64,000 bases of DNA from Siphonodentalium dalli (lineage: Eukaryota > Mollusca > Scaphopoda > Gadilida > Siphonodentaliidae), in NCBI GenBank assembly GCA_032622095.1, contig CP136061.1, positions 230,328,944 through 230,392,943 on the forward strand, in the 5' to 3' direction. The notes under the pieces were generated by a model. It made no database searches. It worked only from the letters and a program-made list of their open reading frames with translations, and was not told the origin of the DNA. Position numbers and translations under genes: made by a program. Below, one piece after another: positions 12,601 through 22,901 of the stretch; within the stretch, counting starts at the first letter, position 1, and every line of letters starts with the position of its first letter.

Positions 12601-13187
12601 AGTCCATTTTGCTCGATGCAGGGGAATAACTATTATCTCCCAGCTCTGAATTGTGATGCATTTTGGGGAAATAAGGGAGGTTAATCTTGTGGCTGAATCT
12701 TTATCACTTGGTGGACACTCCGTGCCACCGCTGTTACGTATCTTGATTGAATTAAAAAAAAATTGCTCTTGTTTCATGCCAACAATAGTCAATAACATTT
12801 ACTCTAGATCTTTATATAAATAATCGGTAACTCAGACATTAAGTGGGGCTTGAATACTCCATGGTATCAAGTGATCTTTTTTTTTCTGTGTCCAATTTGT
12901 AAGCAGTTTCTTGGCCAGCCAACCATATTATGGCCAAACCAAACACCGTGTAGTAATCGCATTTAATCCCGACATGTCACTTTTTATGTTTCAGTTGCTT
13001 CGGTGCCACGACGACGTGTACGAAATCTGTGGAAGCGCTGACTCCAATGGCTTCAAAAATGGGGAACGCCCCTGCGTCATACGCGGGTGTTGTCATTAAG
13101 ATGCGGAGAGGCACCTACCACTACATGTGTACCAGGAACAACAACTTCGGGAAACGATCCCAGAAAGGAACTATCAACGTGATCTAG
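452..13187 (+). CDS. DD3-3: DD3-3-like protein, 3' portion of gene (7 exons joined)
   Basis: Joined exons 452-617, 1131-1235, 3435-3491, 3932-4224, 5769-5840, 8714-8900 and 12995-13187 give one uninterrupted frame of 356 residues ending in TAG. Every intron is GT-AG and every split codon closes correctly. From memory the product follows Dictyostelium DD3-3 and its invertebrate relatives in order: [20 protein letters not shown], the block [31 protein letters not shown], a WTG block and the terminal [18 protein letters not shown]. The VEYDF...VHIQWTG stretch looks cupredoxin-like, but no copper site can be confirmed. Family members are usually secreted and of unknown biochemical role. The 5' exons, including any signal peptide, lie left of the window. 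No polyadenylation signal could be assigned with confidence. No frameshift or stop is seen, so the gene looks functional. Intron lengths are 513, 2199, 440, 1544, 2873 and 4094 bp, and the longer ones are full of mobile elements. Confidence 0.85.
1131..1235 (+). CDS. DD3-3: DD3-3-like exon b
   Basis: The acceptor is GTTTCTGTAG and the donor is GTCAGT at 1236. The exon completes AG|G (Arg) and reads [20 protein letters not shown], then [12 protein letters not shown]. The SxNHLGNGxDG block is a hallmark of this family. Confidence 0.85.
1856..2152 (+). repeat. 20-bp minisatellite, 15 units, in intron b-c
   Basis: The consensus is GATTCTCTGTGGTTTGCGTC. Units start at 1856, 1874, 1894, 1914, 1934, 1954, 1972, 1992, 2012, 2032, 2052, 2072, 2092, 2112 and 2132; two of them are 18 bp. 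Units 7-10 and 11-14 repeat the same GAG/GAT/GAT/GAT pattern, an 80-bp higher-order duplication. All three + frames are open because 20 is not a multiple of 3 and the unit lacks stops; these are not genes. Confidence 0.95.
2443..2484 (+). repeat. 21-bp tandem duplication
   Basis: ACATTAGTTTTTTAATAGTA plus one A occurs twice in a row. Confidence 0.85.
3435..3491 (+). CDS. DD3-3: DD3-3-like exon c (57-bp microexon)
   Basis: The acceptor is TTTTTCCCCAG and the donor is GTAAGC at 3492. The exon encodes [18 protein letters not shown] plus a split Gln. It is needed to bridge the CVFRMR and NSPVR blocks in frame, and YNIST is conserved in the family. Confidence 0.82.
3932..4224 (+). CDS. DD3-3: DD3-3-like exon d (core beta-rich block)
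   Basis: The acceptor is ATTATTCACAG and the donor is GTAGGC at 4225. At 293 bp this is the largest exon. It encodes the most conserved part: [51 protein letters not shown], and the VHIQWTG strand that the next exon continues. Reading frames that start upstream at 3807 run through intron sequence and are not the real start. Confidence 0.9.
4527..4580. repeat. 54-bp hairpin in intron d-e
   Basis: Two 23-bp arms (left starts CAGAGGGTGAATTT, right ends AAATTCACCCTCTG) match at 21 positions around an 8-base loop. A related CAGAGGGTGAATTTG stretch lies at about 4267, pointing to an older duplicated element. Confidence 0.8.
5242..5349. mobile_element. 108-bp fully palindromic MITE-like hairpin
   Basis: The terminal arms ACTTGCAGATCGATTGGGG and CCCCAATCAATCTGCAAGT differ by one base and extend through TCATTG/CAATGA. 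A second inner pair (GCAGTGTAATTAAA / TTTAATTACTCTGC) brings the whole molecule into one stem. No clear target duplication was seen. It is too long for an ordinary microRNA precursor but could fold as one. Confidence 0.7.
5632..5651. repeat. (TA)n microsatellite
   Basis: About ten TA units lie in intron d-e. Confidence 0.9.
5769..5840 (+). CDS. DD3-3: DD3-3-like exon e
   Basis: The acceptor is TCTAACCATAG and the donor is GTGAGT at 5841. The 72-bp exon completes the WTG codon and reads [19 protein letters not shown], a Gly/Asp-rich loop like the SNTNPNNAGEGTNGTDR loop of the family. Confidence 0.82.
5954..6207 (+). mobile_element. TTAA-target MITE family 1, truncated copy
   Basis: It begins TTAAAGGTACTCAATCCGAT as in the complete copy at 38271-38679 and keeps the central hairpin (about 6148-6207, arms around TAACTCTAAAAT and ATTTTAGAGTTATCC). 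The right terminus is missing. It lies inside intron e-f. Confidence 0.7.
6578..7384 (-). CDS. Hypothetical 268-aa basic protein, antisense in intron e-f
   Basis: ATG at 7384 gives 268 codons. Residues about 1-45 hold [20 protein letters not shown]. Residues about 62-92 are strongly basic ([20 protein letters not shown]). The middle is acidic and rich in Pro, Ser and Thr, and the end is a lysine tail ([11 protein letters not shown]). This order (short W-x-L segment, basic patch, low-complexity middle) reminds me of ORFs found beside retroelements in cnidarians and molluscs, but I cannot name a family. A TATATAAAG box lies about 225 bp upstream on the same strand. Both the frame and its GC content, higher than the surroundings, suggest a real coding sequence, possibly a single-exon mobile-element gene. 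It is not part of the DD3-3 gene. Confidence 0.5.
   Translation of the reverse strand: MDLISEAALVAVQSSRVVDIASWSLQSSGGYLTLCLEFRTKDAGIQRSKDRDVNAKATRCTMKKMKTGPPKKKTPRRRMDAARRAKWKKKMGVTVDLPVTPPRVVLPSSVIAGRSKLSERRPDDSTCMETDDIVPASRDSVDLPEVPAVVIEASGDRDVDTTPDVPAASFDVELDSLPPRTPEFHLIPVSPISTTSNNSTGSKYSTAEIEAIMTTARENIARHSQVQTEVEVDAPTRQHRVELSQPTTTTVAVTTSTERKKKKAKKKK
7605..7615 (-). promoter_or_regulatory. Putative TATA box for the antisense ORF
   Basis: On the - strand it reads ATATATAAAGAGCG, about 225 bp before the ATG at 7384. The ATAAAGAGCG part also occurs in a repeat family elsewhere in the window, so the promoter role is uncertain. Confidence 0.3.
7824..8216 (+). mobile_element. Helitron-like non-autonomous element, copy 1
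   Basis: It starts TCTCATATATATTTTGAAGA and ends in the hairpin CCCGGACAACGTCGGG, then CTCATCGGCTAG|T, the CTRR-type tail of Helitrons. Inside, a 122-bp segment is duplicated in tandem (from about 7963 and 8085, each with GACGAGATCTCGGAAACGGG). It is followed directly by copy 2 without a spacer. Confidence 0.55.
8217..8587 (+). mobile_element. Helitron-like non-autonomous element, copy 2
   Basis: It starts TCTATTATATATTTTGGAAC immediately after the CTAG of copy 1 and ends CCCGGATGAAGTCGGG, CACATCAGCTAG|T. It carries internal repeats (CCGATC...CAAATTTGGTATGTA twice, GGGCGGGTCCAATT twice). The copy at 63403-64000 is the same family on the other strand. Confidence 0.6.
8714..8900 (+). CDS. DD3-3: DD3-3-like exon f
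   Basis: The acceptor is AACATTGCAG and the donor is GTAAGT at 8901. The exon encodes [35 protein letters not shown] and [13 protein letters not shown]. TDRxN...LGxNYPxP is a conserved family block. A TTAA-bounded MITE begins 17 bases after the donor. Confidence 0.87.
8917..9139. mobile_element. TTAA-bounded MITE family 2, copy in intron f-g
   Basis: TTAACTCTTCCATGACTGGA at the left and CATGAAACCTCGTGAAATGG...TTAA at the right form imperfect terminal inverted repeats. The interior (AGAGAATGCACTGGC, AATGCACTGGCACAAT) matches copies at 23583-23863 and about 33836-33980. Confidence 0.6.
9893..10975 (+). mobile_element. ATAAAGAGCG-family MITE interrupted by another element
   Basis: The left part (9893-9956: AAACGCTCTTTATGTTTACC ... 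CCAGGTTCTGTAACG) and the right part (about 10794-10975: GCCTTTGTTTACATAACAAA ... GTTTATGGCGGTTTTTGACG) are contiguous in the copies at 60300-60560 and, inverted, at 11510-11830. The sequence between them is an insertion. Confidence 0.6.
9957..10793 (+). mobile_element. Tandem-unit element (CCGGATGATAACTTTAG units)
   Basis: After GTCCGTCCGGGC repeats come five imperfect units of about 150-180 bp, each with CCGGATGATAACTTTAG, CAAATTTGGTATGTGGG and AGTTATGCCCCTT. They begin near 10029, 10208, 10351, 10526 and 10665. The same family lies inverted at 24531-24950. It splits a MITE (see the entry at 9893). Confidence 0.65.
11510..11830 (-). mobile_element. ATAAAGAGCG-family MITE, inverted copy
   Basis: Its reverse complement follows the copy at 60300-60560 closely (CTGGCTAATCACACACA, AACGCTCTTTAT twice, AACTTTTTATGC, TTTGTTTACATAAC, GACAAAGTCTGTCTA). 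Intron f-g. Confidence 0.7.
11831..12994. other. Remaining intron f-g sequence
   Basis: No gene or clear repeat was recognised. ORFs here lack similarity and codon structure. Confidence 0.4.
12995..13187 (+). CDS. DD3-3: DD3-3-like terminal exon with stop
   Basis: The acceptor is TTTTTATGTTTCAG. The exon completes GA|T (Asp) and reads [20 protein letters not shown], then [20 protein letters not shown] and [19 protein letters not shown], followed by TAG at 13185-13187. NNNFxxRSQKGTIxV is the family's C-terminal signature, so this is the true end. The apparent ORF at 12911-13099 is a different frame. Confidence 0.88.
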
Positions 13188-15054
13188 TAATCTCAGTATC
13201 CCAGTTTTAAAGCCACAGTGTCAATTTGGAGTTGTGAAACATATTAATGTATCGAGGAACACAAATTAAATATACATGTCGGATGGTGTAACACATACCA
13301 CAGTAGCGATGTCACAATAGGTGCGACGTTTAACTGCTGTGTGGTTTGGTGACAATTAACCACCACTGTCACTATTACATAGTTATGTATGTCGTTCACT
13401 GTTCTATGAGTCTGTCTGGACCCATACATCTGTTACGTTTCGTAGGCGGTTATATCTACTCAACACCCGTTGTTACAGTTTTCATGCTCACATAATAGTT
13501 TACTAGGTGGTTTCGCGAGTTTGGTGGATCGCACAATCACGACAATTGGGGGGAACTGCATGATTAAAATCAGCATTGAATTCGTATCAGTTAGCATGAA
13601 TTGTGAACACAACATCTTAGTTCAACGCTATGTGGGATTGTCACGATTATGTCATATTTCGAGCGACATGTAACTTGTTAACTTGCGGACGGCAAATTGG
13701 TGAAATATCTCGTAAAAGTGCCAGATCACGGCCTGTTGAGTAGAATCAAACGCATATTGGGATCCATAGAGAGTTAATCAGCCATACAACGAAGCGGCGA
13801 GCGAGATATCTAACTGCACCACCATCATATGACGGGACACTTGTCACTAAATTGCTCAACGGTAAGACAGCAGACCTATTGTGACATCGAAACCGTGGTA
13901 CGTGTGACACCAGCCATTCTCTCTGTCGTATTTTAATGATGACTAGGACTATATTGTCAAACCTAGATATAGTTATGTCTTAGAGTTTTTAGTTTAATTT
14001 GATTGTTGTATTATTGATTTTGTGCCATTTTAGTTCATTTTAGTTAATTGACGAACCTCAAATGTTAGGTTAAATTAAATTATTTTATCCTGAAATGTTT
14101 GTCTTGCGACTTATTATACCCTGTACATGGAGGCCCAGATGTATGTGTTTGGTTCAATTCCTGCTATTTAGATATGAGTTATCTCATGAACCGGACAGGT
14201 TTTAAATCTGGCACATCTTTTTTTTATTATCTATTTTTTTTTCAATTCAATGTTTATTTCTCTTTAAACTGTAAAAACAGTGTCTAAGATATAATACATA
14301 ATATAGCAGATGGGGTATACATTTAAATAGATAATAGACACATATTCACGTGTATATACATATTCATATGGACAATTGTTACGAGGTTACAAAACAAAGT
14401 GGATTCTCTCCCTTTAAATATTAGTATATAACTTCGACTTACAAGTAATTAACAATAACATTTAGAGAAGAACAATGTTCATTCCATCACGAGCGAGTTA
14501 CTATTGATAATTTTCAATAAAAAAAGCATATTGATCCACTTTATTATTGGATATGGGCAACACATTTTGCTGGTACAATCATATCAATACAATTTCTGGT
14601 ATAATGGAAAACTTCAGATAACTTATTTTTCCGACTCCATCGTTTTATACTAGATATGTTTTAAAGAGAACAAGGAGAGAAACCACATTATTAGAGTAAA
14701 TTCATCAATATATAATCACACACATGTAAAATTGCTATAATTCAGTTTTCACAATAAAATATTTACCCCGGGTGAAAAAGAATTCGGTAGGGGTCACTCC
14801 CACTGATGTATACGCTATGTTTCAGATAAAAAAAAGGGGCATTGCATGCAATTGACTTGATTAATCGATGAGCGAGATATCGCCATATAAAGTAAATTTA
14901 GTTAAAGGGATACCAGGCAATTCGACGTGGGTTCAAACGAAATAAAGTTTATAAAAGTCTGAGACAAGTATCACGAAGTATACATGTAACACCAGACATC
15001 GGCAATTAAAAAAAATAACTCCACATGCTCTACACTCTAAATAATGGGGATGCA
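13188..15054. other. 3' UTR and intergenic sequence after the DD3-3-like gene
   Basis: The 3' UTR starts at 13188. Candidate AATAAA hexamers occur only far downstream (for example about 14515 and 14753), so the UTR end is not placed. Nothing else is recognisable. Confidence 0.4.
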
Positions 15055-15605
15055 ATATTGCTCCTCGGAGGGGCAATATTTGCATCTCTTGAGGTCCACT
15101 ATTTCACCTTCTCTCAAAAAGGCTAACTTGCTTCTCCATTGGGGTGATGGGAGCCGAGGAACAATTTGTCCCTCATGTGACCCAAGTTCATCCCCGTCGA
15201 AGCACAATTTGTCACTCAGTGGGAGATATACGTAATCACTCAGGAGGGGCAAAGACGACCCCCCCATGGAGAGGTTATAATCTACCCCTTTTGGAGGGAT
15301 GGTGAAATAGTACCCCTCCGGGAGGTAGTTTATCCACCCCCCAAAGGAGGGTTCATATTTTACCTCCCGGAGAGGCAACCTTGCAGTTTTTGGAGAGCCA
15401 CTCTGACACTCTTGGTGTGCAAATTTACCCACACATAGAGTATGAGTAGCATCAGTTGAGCATTAGGATGTTCCCTCCCCGGGGAGGCAACCTATCACTC
15501 AAGAGAGGTAACATGAACAATCTCGGGTGATGGCACTCTGACACTCTTGGTGCACAAAGTACCCTCCAAGAGTGACGGAGCACAAAGATGTTACCGCCAT
15601 GGAGA
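15055..15605. repeat. Cluster of short GGAGG/CCTCC palindromes
   Basis: At roughly 20-60 bp intervals lie small self-complementary words: CCTCGGAGGGG, CCCCTTTTGGAGGG, ACCCCTCCGGGAGGT, CCCCCCAAAGGAGGG, ACCTCCCGGAGAGG, CCCTCCCCGGGGAGG and others. CTCTGACACTCTTGGTG occurs twice (about 15402 and 15535), showing partial duplication. The 131-codon antisense frame across it (15037-15432) is a by-product. Confidence 0.6.
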
Positions 15606-18600
15606 AGAAAGGATGGTTGAGCCCATTCTAAGCCAAAAAAGAACCTTTAAATGTATAGATTGATTTGCACATGTGGATCAAATAACAATGGAGATAGCAA
15701 TTTAATTATTTATTTAAAAATTCCAAAAATAATAAAAACATAGTTCAGAGCATTTATGGTTTCAGCTTGATTTAATCACAACACCATGTTTCTTACCATG
15801 AATAATAAGAGAAATGAAGGTCTTTAATGTTCTCAGAAATGTTCACTAGATTTTGCAATAAAATTATTTATGCATCTATGTATGTTCATTCCATGTAACA
15901 CTGTACTAATGGGAGCTTGCACTAATGGGTCTATCATTTATATGAAATTTGTTCCATGCCCTTCTGTTAGAACATTTGTTTGTGTGTTTTAGCTTGTGGA
16001 CTACACAGCACTCTATAAATAATTCCAATGAATATTATAAAGTTTTAACCAATAAAAAACAGATGGAAGCACCCTTCAGACATTTCTGTCTTCAACCCAG
16101 TAAACATTGCGGGCATGGTAATATTAGTATCCCTCGTCACAACTGGGCGGAGCCACTCTCCCACTTTAAGTGCATCGAGACACCAAGTGCATGGCATCCG
16201 AAATAGTATTGTCTCTTTAATACCATTTCAGTCGAGCAGAATTGCCTCGGCTCATGCACGTGGCTAAGCAAAAAATCCTTTTTTAAATATAATTTTGACA
16301 ATATGTAGTCCACTTGAAACAAAACACACCCCTCATGTCATCAAAGAAAATATCAATCACCTTTTAGTCAAAATTGCTGACAGAAAGTGAATATGTGAAC
16401 AAACTTTTAAAACTCAATATCTAGCCATCAAATAGGCTCATTAGTTCTGCAGTACATGTACATTTTGTTAACAATACTGAGGCGTGCCACAATTTACGAA
16501 CGAAGTAGTTAGACTTTTGAAAAATGTTATTGTTGCAACAAATCGCCGAACACATCAAAACATTTTTCTGTCAAATAAACATGTTCACCTTTCCATGGTA
16601 AGGACATTTCTCTTGGCAAACCCAGTTCATATCAATACAAGCATTTCTCAGAAATTCATGCCAGGTTTCTCAGAATTCATGCCAGGAGCAATGCTGACAT
16701 AGCCATGTCGTTTTCACGAGCCATGTATATTTCACTCAAACATATTAACATAGCTTGTGTGGATAACGTGCTTTGCTTTTCCAGTATATACCAAAATCAT
16801 TTAATATAATCACAAATATAGCATGAGATTTCTCCCCAGATGTACCATTATGAAACTACTGATAAAAACAAAAAAATTAGTATGAGGCTCTTGGGTTGGG
16901 AGAAAAATAATCCATCATGACCTGGTATGTGGGCATCGAAAAATGTCATCTTCGGGGTCAGATATTTGGTCTGGACAATTGGCAAGCCTCTTGTTCAACT
17001 GAAATATCTGGGCCCTCGGGGTGAGATCTTTCCATCACACATGCCCGGTCATGATCGATAATATTATTCTTATCTCAACCCGACTTCAGCTGAACAAGCA
17101 CTGCGCCCATCATTTTTTGCATTGCGAATTTTGATTTCTGGTATATTTACAAAGAGCAGAGCTTACGGAGTCAATGAAAATGCCCCTGCATTCTAATCAC
17201 ATGTTCACAGCATGCATGTGTTATCAACTGATACAGATGACCAATCGGACATGAGGATACACGGTTACACCTGTTATGTCTTGTCATTACAAAGGAACCA
17301 ACAAGTTTTCCATGTGTATATCTCCTGACACATGTTTATAAATAGTACTACCGGTAATCAAAATTGGGCTCTCGAATAAACTATGCATCACCGAGTCTAA
17401 TGAATATAACTATCAGTCAAATAGCCATCACTATAAATAGCTTCTGCATGCAATTCCTGCCATATGACATCAGAGCGCACTGTTTAAGATTGACAGGTTG
17501 TTATCTCCTGTCACTTTCGTTTTGGCGAATAAGAAAACGGGTGCTAACTGTTGAAACTCTTGGAAATACTTAATTCTATTCTCCTTGATGTGTATTACTG
17601 ATCAATTCTGGACCCTTCAAATAGACACACATTAGTGTTTAATTAGTTGTTGTAATCTCTAAATTTGGAAACACTGTGAAATTATCAATGTGACCAGATA
17701 TGACAGGAAATTTATTAAGCTATTTTAGCTATGTCTAGAGAAACTCTGGAGTCGCTGAAAATTGTCAAATGTTAAGTGTTGTGATTGACTGACACTGATG
17801 TAAAGATTATTGGTGATAATGCAATTTCCAGATATTTTCTTTAGACTCTGTAATGCATAGCTTGTTCAGATGTTCGACTTTCAATTTGAGCTTCAATTAT
17901 CCCTGTGATGCCAATATCAGCTTATTTAATTAAATGGTACAAAGATTGAAAGATATACATATTTCATATATTATTATTATTAGTTATTTTGTTGGACTGA
18001 CGGAAGCATGGTGTGACCTTGATGGCGTGGTGTCTATGTTCCACTGAGTTGCGAAGCGACGAGGTTGAACATAGGCAGGAAGCTGTCATTGTCACCCCAT
18101 GTTATCGTCAATCCACCACAGTAACATATAACAGTCCTGGTCATTCACAGAAATTTAAACTTATTCCGAAGAATGATCAGCAGAAAATGTCAAAAATCTC
18201 CTATCGCTCTCTCCATAACGTTGTTCGATGAAAATTATGACATCATGAAAAAGGAGGCCAACGAGAGATGACGAAGCAGTTGTCTTGGATTGGATGATCG
18301 TCATCCTTTTCACCATGTTAAAGAATTTCCAGCTAGACATAGACTTTGATACAACTTTTGACGCATATATGCTGGTGATCTGGGTAATCTGTTGGTACGA
18401 TGGTGAACCTTTAATTCTTAGTACGAACATCGAAATGTGCCACGTCAAGCTCAGAGCCCGGAATCGCAATATTAGGTGTTCGTGTTGAACTTCTGCTCTG
18501 TAGTTCCAATGTAATTCCAAACTTGTTCCTACTAGTACCTGCAAATAATGGACGATAGAGATATACATTAATAAAAGTGCTAATAACACTGTAGCTCAGC

Positions 18601-21320
18601 TTGGACATGAGGCATAATTCTCACAGAAGTTAATGGAATGATAAATGAGGAAAGTTGAACATTTCGATTAATGGATCGAAGAATATACCCTCTGTTAACC
18701 GGATTCATATTATCAGACAGAGATCTAGGCCATTTCGCAACCTGTTACAACAGCCAACAGGTTTGGTCGCCCGAAGTTTGGGTGCCCAAAATTAATTATA
18801 ACCAAACTGTATTAATATTCGGAATTTGTCATGTTTTTGTACATCTATATCTATATTTGGGAAAACAAGCAAAAATACCATTGAAGTCATATTAATCAGT
18901 TCCATCGTATTATCGCTGGAATAATTGATAATTATATTGATATCTGTTTGTTTTATAAAGCTCAATTTTTTGCTCATTCGCATGATGTCATGTAAAAGGG
19001 GGCCAACAAATAGCTTCCAAATACCAGACTTAATGGCTGAACATATAAATGTATGTAAAATAATCAAGAACTTTTGACATACAACAAAGTAATAACTCAT
19101 TAAACATTGTCATTATCAATTATATTTGTCTTCCAGTTCTGCCAGAGTGAAACAATTGACGTATACATGAATTTATCAATTAAACATGACATGTGGGTTC
19201 CATATAGTCGTCATTGGTAGTATGATATGTAATGTAAAAAAGTTAAAAAAAATAGAAGAAAACCAAATTTTAATGATGGTATATTCTTCCTGAATATGTT
19301 GTATATAGATTCCAGGGCATAAAATAATAAACATGTCGAAGACACCTGTCCAGAAATGCTTCTATCGATTAATTTTGATTTTATATCAATATTTTCTTAT
19401 ATCAAATGGGACAATATTTCATTACTATTTTTAGAACAGATGTTCACAAAGTTTTCACGTGATGATCGCGGGGGTTGAGTTCTCCCTCTTGTTAAATAAA
19501 AAATATCAATTGTTAAAAGCGTTTCGAGACAGGGGTCTTCGATTCATATTTATTTTATACACAGGAAACTATATAAAACTTGATATAAGAAGAGATAGAC
19601 CATCTTTAAATGAAAATCCAAGTACGCAGCTTTTAAAACTCCAAATTGTTGAAATTTTGTTGAAACATTACATGAGGAACTAGTAGTCAGTGAGTATTTA
19701 GTACAGAATGGGCTAAATTAAAATTCTTTCAAGTATGACTATGAGGAGAATAATTATGTGTTTTGTAGTTGATAAATATATTCTTGGGAGTCTCAGTATT
19801 TTAACAGAATGACATCTACACAGAAATCTGTTAGCATTAACATAAATAAAATATGCATTCAGTGTATCATGTGGCCACACTCTGAATATGAGGTAACATA
19901 TTTTAGACATCACCCTCCGCCTCAGCCCCACCTGGGCATATTCAACAGATCATGCATGTTGCGAAAATTTGCTCTGTTCCTAGCAGACATTGTGAAAGAA
20001 TTTGCTACTGAGTTTGGTATTTGACATGAAAGTCCTGAAGTTGATACTTAGTGTTAGTTTTAGCACATTAACCCTTTGTATACTAAATGGAGTCTCTCTA
20101 TAAGTATTGAAAGTATACATTGCAATTGCCTATTATTAATCTGAGGGGTGTTCAGGAAAAATAAGCAGACAAAAGAAGGAAGTCCTATTTAATAGAAGGA
20201 TATATTCAGATAATAAGTTCCAACAAACCAAAGGTCATTTGAACTTATTACCGAACATTTCGTATGGGAACTACTCATCAATGTGTATCTAATTTTAGTA
20301 TAGAAAGAGTTAAAGCTAGTGTGCTGTCCCAGTGGTAAATTATGATAATTAATACTTACTGGATGAAAACTTAAAAACGAATCTCCACAATCATTTAACA
20401 ATGGTCTGACCAACTTCAAATGCATACGGCTTCAACTTGTGGAGAATGAGTTGGTTGTATGAATACAGCACCTGTATCTGGAAATAACAAATGTCAAAAT
20501 ATTTCACTCTCATCAAAATGCCCCATTCAATTCGACACCATATAATTACTATTTCCCACTATAAATTGAAAATACCCATCCCTGATTGAATGAGGGCTTG
20601 AGTTTGCATCTTGACACAAATTCAAGTCATATACATGTACATGTGTACATGTAATTTGATTGCTGACTATTTAGAGGTAAGCATGTACCATTTTGCACCC
20701 GCCTCAACTATGTGGGTTTGTTTACCATACCCTGTGATCACATATGGATCAGCCTGGAGCTGGAATAATAGTAAACACCGCTCAAAAACCTCTTATTTTT
20801 AGAATCAAAAGCTACTTTTGACATCAGTGTAAATTCAATATATTTCAACAAGGTCCAATAAGGACCGCAACTGAGAAAAATGAGTGCACAACACCTGTAG
20901 TCCCTTCATTCCCCCAAATATGAGCTATCACCATGCCGAAGGACAATGAACTATTATAATTATAGCATCTGATTTACAAGGTGATGTGTTCATACAGACA
21001 GACTGGTAGATGAATGGACACAGCCCTCGACTACATGTACTATTATATGCCCTGAACGTGTGTCAGGGGTCGGGGCATAATAAATCCACATTCCAGTATA
21101 CGCATCATTCGCTTCATTCGTATGGGTACAGATATTAATATTATATAGAAATGGGTTCTCATGGATCGTTGGTCTGAACATGATCAAGGTTTTATATACA
21201 TGCATTTGCCTGGTGTTAATATATTAGACAATTATTGTTGAGATAGGTCTAAGAAAAAATAGAGTTGTTTCCGGTAACCCACCCACCTCCTGTCGAGACA
21301 TTTGTCCCTACTAATTTGAA
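15606..21320. other. Non-coding intergenic stretch
   Basis: It is AT-rich, with no recognisable coding similarity in six frames. A short copy of the CACTGTAGCTCAGCTTGG repeat (relative of 21329) lies near 18587. GAGTTGCGAAGCG...TGAACATAGG near 18045 recurs near 6322. Confidence 0.4.
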
Positions 21321-21328
21321 AATGAAAG

Positions 21329-22626
21329 TATCAATGACACTGTAGCTCAACTTGGGTAGGAGTTTATTTTTTGATGAGCAATGAATAGAATGATAAAGAA
21401 GGAAAGCCAAAAAGTTACAGTAAAGGTCTTGTATTGTGTAGATGAAATTATTTTCATTTGAAACATTTCACCAATAAATGTGGGGTGCAAGGTGTGCTGA
21501 TGGATTCAAATTTGAAATCCAAGATGGCTTCTGGCAGCCATGTTATTTAACAAATTTCTGGAAGTCACCATGAATATCCATATAAAGTTTGGTGATGATT
21601 AGATGAGGGATGTGGTTCGTAGGGCGTGCCAAATGATTTAGTAGCGCAAAAAGTTAAATCCAAGATGACTGCCTGTCACTGCCAGCAGCTATGTTTTTCA
21701 TCAAAAATCACTAAAATTAGACAGCTCCCATCTAGAGATGATCCTAAATATGCATGTAAATGTTCAAAACAAATTTGTTTATAAATGCGGGCTGCAGGGT
21801 GTGCCGATGGATTCAAATTTTAAATTCAAAATGGCTGCCAGCAGCCATGTTTTTTAACACATTTTCGAAAGTCACCCCGAAGATCCATATGAAGACTGAT
21901 GATGATTGGGTGAGGGATGTGGCATGTAGGGTGAACCAAAGAAAATTGTTGGCAGACGGATGCACAGACAGACGACGGACACCAACCCACAGCAATAGCT
22001 CAAAGTTTCATTGACTCTGTAGCTCAACTTGGGGAGGTGTTAATAATTCGATGCTGAGCTGTCAATAGAATGATAAAGAAGAAGGAAAGTCAAACTTCAG
22101 ACGGCCACCTTTTTTAACAAATTTCTGAAAAATTGGACAGACCCCATCTAGATGTCACCCCGAAGTACCATATGAAGTTTGGATGATTGATGTGGCATGT
22201 TGGGTGTGCCGAAGAATTTAGTCATGAAAAGAGTAAAATCCAAGATGGCTGCTGGCGGCCATATTTTTTAGCCGAAAGACCCCAAAATCACTCGTTCCCA
22301 TCTACATGTCAATATTAACACCCATGACACATTTCGTGATGATCAGAAGAACAGTACGACCTGTAGCCCGCGCCAATGGATTGTATTTAGAAATCCAAGA
22401 TGGCTGCTGGTGGCCATGTGTTTTGGCCGAATGACACCAAAATGACTCATTCCCATCTACATGTCAATGCCAACATTCATGACAAATCTCATAAAGATAG
22501 GATCAAAGGTATGACCTGTAGCCCGCGCCAAAGGAAATTGTTGACGGACACACGCATACATGCACACACGGACGACGGACGCCAAACCATGGCAATAGCT
22601 CAAACTTACAAAGTAAGTTGAGCTAA
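21329..22626 (+). repeat. AAGATGGC-type tandem monomers in a TIR-bounded unit
   Basis: Degenerate monomers of about 130-170 bp carry AATCCAAGATGGCTGCYRGC, then GGCCATGTTTTTTGGCC, CACTCGTTCCCATCTACATG and a TTTCATGATGATCAGA-like stretch; examples are at 21523, 21656, 21822, 22237 and 22393. The ends TAGCTCAACTTGGG (21342) and AAGTTGAGCTA (about 22616) are inverted. CACAGACAGACGACGGAC tracts mark monomer-set ends. The same monomers recur at 37780-39550. Confidence 0.75.
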
Positions 22627-22704
22627 AAAGGGATATAATGATGGTGTTAGGAATGAGATTGATGTGCACGCCACTATGAATATTATCTTTGTACGACTTT
22701 GTCT

Positions 22705-22901
22705 GGTTCCGAGCGTTTATTCATAGCTTTCTGTTATAGAATTTGGCTTTTATTTACATAAGGATTATATAATATACGATCTTGACAATAACATGCGATT
22801 TATGAGATATTTATGATTGTTATAAGAACAAAGTTGCTCTTTCTGTTTAGTGTTTATGGCAGTTTTAATTAACAAATGTGACTAATTTAACAGCAATACC
22901 C
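22705..22901 (+). mobile_element. ATAAAGAGCG-family fragment
   Basis: GAGCGTTTATTCATAG, CTTGACAATAACATGCGA, TATGAGATATTTATG, AGAACAAAGTTGC and GTTTATGGCAGTTTT line up with the copies at 10794 and 60450. Its right part holds the target of the next element. Confidence 0.45.

Noticed and set aside
15037-15432. 131-codon antisense frame
   Set aside because: It covers the GGAGG/CCTCC palindrome cluster; no similarity or plausible domain, and the palindromes explain the composition.
18161-18589. 142-codon antisense frame with a hydrophobic start
   Set aside because: No recognisable domain, no splice or promoter context, AT-rich hydrophobic bias typical of random frames.
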